Source: an uncultured Campylobacter sp. (lineage in GTDB: Bacteria; Campylobacterota; Campylobacteria; Campylobacterales; Campylobacteraceae). Taken from it: 8,677 nt of DNA. The stretch is taken from positions 1-8,677 of the forward strand of contig NZ_CALACG010000030.1 of NCBI RefSeq assembly GCF_937890585.1, given 5' to 3'. Of the stretch, positions 5,560 to 8,677 are shown one piece after another. Within the stretch, counting starts at the first letter, position 1, and each line of letters opens with the position of its first letter. Both the position numbers and the translations under genes were made by a program. The notes beneath the pieces were generated by a model. It ran no database searches and was not told the DNA's origin. It worked only from the letters and a program-made list of their open reading frames with translations.

Positions 5560-6039
5560 CTATAAATTTACCAGCTTTTCTAAATTTTCGCCGTCTAAGC
5601 GGTATGTTCTCCACTCAAGAGATTGGTTTTTAGCGCCTATGCTTTCATAAAATTTGATACTTGGCTCATTCCAGTTTAGGCAGCACCACTCAAGCCTTTT
5701 TAAATTTTCATCCTTGCAAATTTGAGCTAGAAATTTAAAAAAAGCCTTGCCGATGCCTTGATTTCTGAACTCTTTTTTGACGTAGATGTCCTCAAGATAG
5801 ATCCCGCCAAGCCCTAAAAATGTAGAAAATGTGTAAAAATAGATAGCATAGCCAATAGCCCTACCCTCACTCTCGCAAATAAGGGCTTTTGCGTGATTTT
5901 TATTAAAGATGGAGTCTGCAAAAATTTCATTTGTAAATGTGACTTGATCGCTCATCTTTTCATAGCTCGCAAGCTCTCTTACAAGCTCGCAGATCACGTC
6001 TATATCAGCTCTCGTTGCTTTTCTTATTTGAAATTTCAT
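5560..6039 (-). CDS. GNAT acetyltransferase, spermidine/spermine (diamine) N-acetyltransferase-like
   Basis: A 159-residue single-domain GNAT enzyme, the usual length for the diamine acetyltransferase (SSAT/SAT1) family. It starts with IRKATRADIDVICELVRELA; LEDIYV (82-87) and RNQGIGKAF (92-100) make up motif A, which binds the acetyl-CoA pyrophosphate. The C-terminal WNEPSIKFYESIGA (123-136) is very close to the SSAT signature, with Tyr 131 at the position of the catalytic tyrosine. A substrate with a primary amine (polyamine, thialysine or a small amino compound) is likely, but bacterial members are often misassigned. The ATG overlaps the nusA stop by one base (TAATG), and GGAG 7 nt upstream lies within the end of nusA, so translation should be coupled. 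It shares a terminator with the barrel gene. Confidence 0.88.
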   Translation of the reverse strand: MKFQIRKATRADIDVICELVRELASYEKMSDQVTFTNEIFADSIFNKNHAKALICESEGRAIGYAIYFYTFSTFLGLGGIYLEDIYVKKEFRNQGIGKAFFKFLAQICKDENLKRLEWCCLNWNEPSIKFYESIGAKNQSLEWRTYRLDGENLEKLVNL

Positions 6040-7142
6040 TAGTTATCTCCAAAAAGAGCTTTTAGATCCTTGACCATTTCGCCATTTTCGCCACTGCTGC
6101 TAGTTTTTGAGCCAAGCTCGTTTAGCTCGATCTCATAGCCAGTTAGCATGCTTGCTAGGCGGATATTTATGCCATTTTTGCCGATAGCTTTGCTCTTTTG
6201 CTCGCTCGCAAGTGTCACGATCGCCTTGTTTTCTTCGATCTTTACAGATGTAATGATAGCAGGTGCCATAGCGCGAGCTACCAAGATCGCTGGCTCAGTG
6301 GTGTATTCGATCGCATCGATGCTCTCACCATGAAGCTCTTTGCTTACGGCATTTATCCTAACGCCCTTTGTGCCGACCGTTGCGCCGACTGGATCGATGT
6401 TTGGAGTGGTTGAGATGAGCGCTACTTTTGCTCTTTCGCCAGGGATTCTCGCACTTCCTTGAATGATGATACCGCCGTCTTTTATCTCAGGTACTTCTGA
6501 AGTTAGCAGTGCTTCAAGAAATTTAGGTGATGTCCTTGAAAGTTCGACCTTTATGCCTAAATTTTTATCTGTAAAAACTTTTCTAATGACCGCTTTTACC
6601 ACATCGCCTACTTTAAATTTCTCGCCTTTTATGCGGTTTTTACGTGGCAAGATGGCACGAAGCTCGTCTATCTCGATAAATGTGTTTTCATCGTTATCGA
6701 CCCTTACAACTGGACCAAAAACCATGTGACCGCTCATCTCATTATATTTTTGTAAAATTTTCTCTTCAACTAGGCGCTGGATGTGATACTCAAGCTCCTT
6801 GTGAAGCGTTTGAGCGGCTGTTCTGCCAAGGTTATCAAGGCTTAGCTCGTAAGTGAGCTCATCACCGATCTCTACGCCATTATCTATCTTTTTAGCCTCT
6901 TTTAAGCTTAAAAAGTGCTCATTGTCTTCAGCAAGCCTCTCATCGTCGTTTGCTACGATTGAAATTTTTTGATAAAGCTTTAAATTTTTATTAGCATCGA
7001 TGCTCACGTCATACTCATAATTTTCACCATAAACCCTTTTTGCAGTGTTTATCAAGGCTCTTATAACGCGCTCTTTTACATCTTCGATATCTAAATTTTT
7101 CTCATTTGCAATTGACTCTATAATGTCTGATATTCTTTCCAT
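6039..7142 (-). CDS. nusA: Transcription termination/antitermination factor NusA
   Basis: Starting at ATG 7142 the protein has 367 residues (MERISDIIESIANEK...), the compact NusA form without the C-terminal acidic repeats of E. coli. An N-terminal RNA-polymerase-binding domain (1-125) is followed by an S1 domain (about 134-203), then KH1 with DPVGATVGTKGVRI (250-263) and KH2 with AIGKNGINIRLAS (319-331). RIPGERAKVALIS (233-244) is the typical link into KH1. NusA binds the polymerase and nascent RNA, influencing pausing, intrinsic termination and antitermination. GGAG (7151..7148) is 5 nt before this ATG. An in-frame ATG at 7202 would add 20 unlikely residues and lies upstream of the probable transcription start, so it is rejected. 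It heads an operon with the GNAT gene and is divergent from the HP0268-family gene. Confidence 0.97.
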   Translation of the reverse strand: MERISDIIESIANEKNLDIEDVKERVIRALINTAKRVYGENYEYDVSIDANKNLKLYQKISIVANDDERLAEDNEHFLSLKEAKKIDNGVEIGDELTYELSLDNLGRTAAQTLHKELEYHIQRLVEEKILQKYNEMSGHMVFGPVVRVDNDENTFIEIDELRAILPRKNRIKGEKFKVGDVVKAVIRKVFTDKNLGIKVELSRTSPKFLEALLTSEVPEIKDGGIIIQGSARIPGERAKVALISTTPNIDPVGATVGTKGVRINAVSKELHGESIDAIEYTTEPAILVARAMAPAIITSVKIEENKAIVTLASEQKSKAIGKNGINIRLASMLTGYEIELNELGSKTSSSGENGEMVKDLKALFGDN

Positions 7143-7147
7143 TTTTT

Positions 7148-7151
7148 CTCC
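7148..7151 (-). promoter_or_regulatory. Ribosome binding site fixing the nusA start
   Basis: GGAG on the minus strand lies 5 nt before ATG 7142..7140 and supports it over the in-frame ATG 60 nt further upstream, which has no such site. Confidence 0.75.
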
Positions 7152-7193
7152 ATTGTGACGATAAATTTCGGGGATTTTTCGTGAAGTTTTGAA

Positions 7194-7199
7194 ATTATA
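7194..7199 (-). promoter_or_regulatory. -10 box of the nusA promoter
   Basis: A perfect TATAAT (7199..7194, minus strand) with TG directly before it would start transcription near 7187, giving a leader of about 45 nt before the nusA ATG. No convincing -35 box is seen. Confidence 0.6.
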
Positions 7200-7213
7200 C
7201 ATAAGCCATACTT

Positions 7214-7238
7214 TTAATAACTTTAAGCTTGTTATTAA
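7214..7238. repeat. Inverted repeat in the nusA/HP0268 divergent spacer
   Basis: TTAATAAC (7214-7221) and GTTATTAA (7231-7238) are perfect inverted copies around a 9-nt centre that contains AAGCTT. The dyad lies upstream of both promoters, so it could bind a dimeric regulator acting on either side, or be an AT-rich coincidence. Confidence 0.4.
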
Positions 7239-7272
7239 CTTTTATTTAATCCTTTTTTTATGATGATTTGGG

Positions 7273-7278
7273 TATATT
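7273..7278 (+). promoter_or_regulatory. -10 box of the HP0268-miaB operon
   Basis: TATATT after a T-rich run (7252-7259) lies 36 nt before the ATG at 7315. This is a usual Campylobacter promoter shape with no defined -35. Confidence 0.5.
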
Positions 7279-7314
7279 GACCGATTAAAATTTAAGATTT
7301 TGAAAGGATTAAAA

Positions 7315-7557
7315 ATGGAGCTAAAACTTGCAAGAGCCGAATTAGACACAAAACCAAAAACGATTTCACTAGAAAAGATAGAGGCAGCTGTCGAAAAAGA
7401 GGGTCAGAAAATTTTCTATTTTGATAAAGAAAACACGCACAAACAACTAATCGCCTTAGTCGAGCACTTTGAAGAAAAAGGGCTAAGCGTTTATCACAGA
7501 ACCGTGAAATACGGTCTTGATGATAGCGATTATATGTATGAAGTGCATATACTTTAA
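7315..7557 (+). CDS. HP0268-family small nuclease
   Basis: An 80-residue protein with the same length and layout as H. pylori HP0268: start MELKLAR, central [24 protein letters not shown] (33-56) and the end [11 protein letters not shown] (70-80). HP0268 has been reported as a small alpha/beta protein with DNA-nicking and RNase activity, so the same may apply here, although its cellular role is unknown. The ATG at 7315 is chosen because AAAGGA (7303-7308) is 6 nt upstream; an in-frame TTG at 7300 lies before that site. The stop shares one base with the miaB start (TAATG), so the two are co-transcribed and probably coupled. In H. pylori the neighbour HP0269 is also a MiaB, and I recall the same order beside nusA in C. 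jejuni (Cj0460-Cj0458c). Confidence 0.85.
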   Translation: MELKLARAELDTKPKTISLEKIEAAVEKEGQKIFYFDKENTHKQLIALVEHFEEKGLSVYHRTVKYGLDDSDYMYEVHIL

Positions 7558-8677
7558 TGAGTAAAAAGCTCTTTATCCAAACTCTAGGTTGTGCTATGAA
7601 TGTTCGTGACAGCGAGCATATCATAGCCGAGCTCTCACAAAAAGAAGACTACTCCTTAACACAAAACATCGAAGAAGCTGATTTAATCCTTATAAATACC
7701 TGCTCGGTTCGTGAAAAGCCAGTACATAAGCTCTTTAGCGAGGTTGGAGCCTTTGAAAAAGCCAAAAAAAGAGGTGCAAAGATAGGCGTTTGCGGCTGCA
7801 CTGCAAGCCATTTGGGTAGTGAAATTTTCAAGCGCGCACCTTATGTTGATTTTGTCCTTGGCGCAAGAAATGTTAGCAAGATCACAAAGGCGGTAAATAC
7901 GCCTAAATTTATCTCAACCGACATCAACCACGACGAGAGCGAATATGCATTTGGCGAGTTTAGAGGCTCGCCATACAAAAGCCACATCAACATCTCAATC
8001 GGCTGCGATAAAAAATGCACCTACTGCATCGTCCCACACACCAGAGGCGATGAAATTTCCATCCCTTCAAGCCTCATCTTAAAAGAGGTAGAAAAGGCTG
8101 CAAAAAGCGGTGCAAAAGAGATATTTTTACTAGGGCAAAATGTCAATAACTACGGCAAAAGATTTTCAGGCGTGCAAGAAAATATCGATTTTAGCGACCT
8201 ATTAGTAAAGATAAGCGAGATAGAGGGCGTTGAGAGGATAAGATTTACAAGTCCGCACCCACTTCACATGGATGATAAATTTCTTGAAATTTTCACTAAT
8301 AACCCAAAAATTTGCAAGTCTATGCACATGCCACTTCAAAGCGGAAACACCAAAGTTTTGCGCGAGATGAAGCGCGGATACACAAAAGAGTGGTTTTTAG
8401 ACCGCGCGCTAAGACTTAGAAAGATGTGCCCAGATGTTAGCATCTCAACTGATATCATCGTCGCATTTCCAGGCGAGAGCGATAGCGAATTTGAAGATAC
8501 GATGGACGTGCTTGAGCAAGTTAGATTTGAGCAAATTTTTAGCTTTAAGTATTCGCCTCGTCCGCTTACAAAGGCAGCTACTTTTACAAATCAAATAGAT
8601 GATAAAACCGCTTCAGAAAGGCTAACTCGCCTGCAAAATCGCCACAGCGAAATTTTAGACGAGATCGTAGCAGCGCA
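7557..8677 (+). CDS. miaB: tRNA-2-methylthio-N6-dimethylallyladenosine synthase MiaB, 3' end beyond window
   Basis: The first 373 residues of a radical-SAM methylthiotransferase that adds a methylthio group to i6A37 of tRNAs reading UNN codons. The N-terminal UPF0004 domain shows the three conserved cluster cysteines C12 (TLGCAMN), C49 (INTCSVRE) and C81 (GCTAS). The radical-SAM motif GCDKKCTYC gives C150, C154 and C157, which bind the second 4Fe-4S cluster, followed by IVPHTRG (158-164). Further marks are [25 protein letters not shown] and [10 protein letters not shown]. Family members are about 430-440 residues, so about 60 residues including most of the TRAM domain are missing at the edge. 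The frame is open throughout. The ATG at 7557 overlaps the HP0268-family stop and has no good Shine-Dalgarno of its own, which suggests translational coupling. Confidence 0.96.
   Translation, partial: MSKKLFIQTLGCAMNVRDSEHIIAELSQKEDYSLTQNIEEADLILINTCSVREKPVHKLFSEVGAFEKAKKRGAKIGVCGCTASHLGSEIFKRAPYVDFVLGARNVSKITKAVNTPKFISTDINHDESEYAFGEFRGSPYKSHINISIGCDKKCTYCIVPHTRGDEISIPSSLILKEVEKAAKSGAKEIFLLGQNVNNYGKRFSGVQENIDFSDLLVKISEIEGVERIRFTSPHPLHMDDKFLEIFTNNPKICKSMHMPLQSGNTKVLREMKRGYTKEWFLDRALRLRKMCPDVSISTDIIVAFPGESDSEFEDTMDVLEQVRFEQIFSFKYSPRPLTKAATFTNQIDDKTASERLTRLQNRHSEILDEIVAA

Noticed and set aside
5536..5728. Repeated 13-mer GCAAATTTGAGCT at 5536-5548 and 5716-5728
   Set aside because: One copy is a terminator arm and the other lies inside the acetyltransferase gene; the shared AAATTT core is common across the window, so no separate repeat element is claimed.
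6148..6729. Several overlapping plus-strand open frames opposite nusA
   Set aside because: They mirror nusA codons, lack ribosome sites and show no domain.
7143..7202. In-frame upstream ATG at 7202 that would lengthen NusA by 20 residues
   Set aside because: It lies upstream of the likely TATAAT promoter element's transcription start, has no ribosome site, and the added residues do not look like NusA; GGAG sits correctly before ATG 7142.
7300..7314. TTG start five codons upstream of the HP0268-family ATG
   Set aside because: The AAAGGA ribosome site lies between the TTG and the ATG, so it can serve only the ATG, which also gives the family length of 80 residues.
1..8677. CRISPR array, tRNA/rRNA, insertion sequence, prophage or toxin-antitoxin system
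   Set aside because: No spaced direct repeats, cloverleaf-like sequence, transposase motifs, terminal inverted repeats or recognisable toxin pair were seen; the small HTH gene has no adjacent toxin-like partner.

Overview
The window looks like chromosome of a Campylobacter species (Campylobacterota). The evidence is the set of recognisable genes (rho, nusA, miaB, an HP0268-family nuclease, a CcoI/FixI-like copper ATPase start), T-rich promoters with TATAAT-like -10 boxes and poor -35 boxes, AAGGAG-type ribosome sites, and an extreme abundance of the palindrome AAATTT. The GC level of about 40% in the housekeeping genes is higher than in C. jejuni and suggests a C. concisus/C. showae-like relative, but the species is not proven.

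Layout. (1) 1-723, minus strand: a YheO-type PAS/helix-turn-helix regulator whose stop codon overlaps (GTGA) the start of a heavy-metal P-type ATPase that runs off the left edge. (2) 871-2351, plus strand, divergent from the regulator: ridA followed 11 nt later by a threonine-synthase-like PLP enzyme with an N-terminal zinc ribbon, ending in a hairpin. (3) 2514-3857: rho with its own promoter and a strong intrinsic terminator. (4) 4012-5511: a lower-GC envelope block made of a small lipoprotein, a divergent small HTH protein (minus strand, GTG start) and an 8-strand outer-membrane beta-barrel. (5) 5560-7142, minus strand: nusA followed by an SSAT-like GNAT acetyltransferase with a one-base overlap (TAATG). 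(6) 7315-8677, plus strand, divergent from nusA: an HP0268-family small nuclease overlapping miaB by one base (TAATG); miaB is cut by the right edge.

How the genes fit together. The regulator/ridA/PLP-enzyme group resembles a locally controlled amino-acid unit in which RidA would clear reactive enamine/imine by-products of the PLP enzyme. rho and nusA are core transcription elongation/termination factors that flank the envelope genes. HP0268-miaB beside divergent nusA is an arrangement I recall from other Campylobacter/Helicobacter genomes. Every gene-free gap is shorter than 300 bases; each carries promoters, terminators or short repeats, which are listed. I saw no tRNA, rRNA, CRISPR array, insertion sequence or phage gene. 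I did not find a clearly new defence or mobile system. The least explained parts are the regulator/RidA/PLP unit with its repeat-laden promoter, the small HTH-barrel pair, and the AAATTT enrichment.
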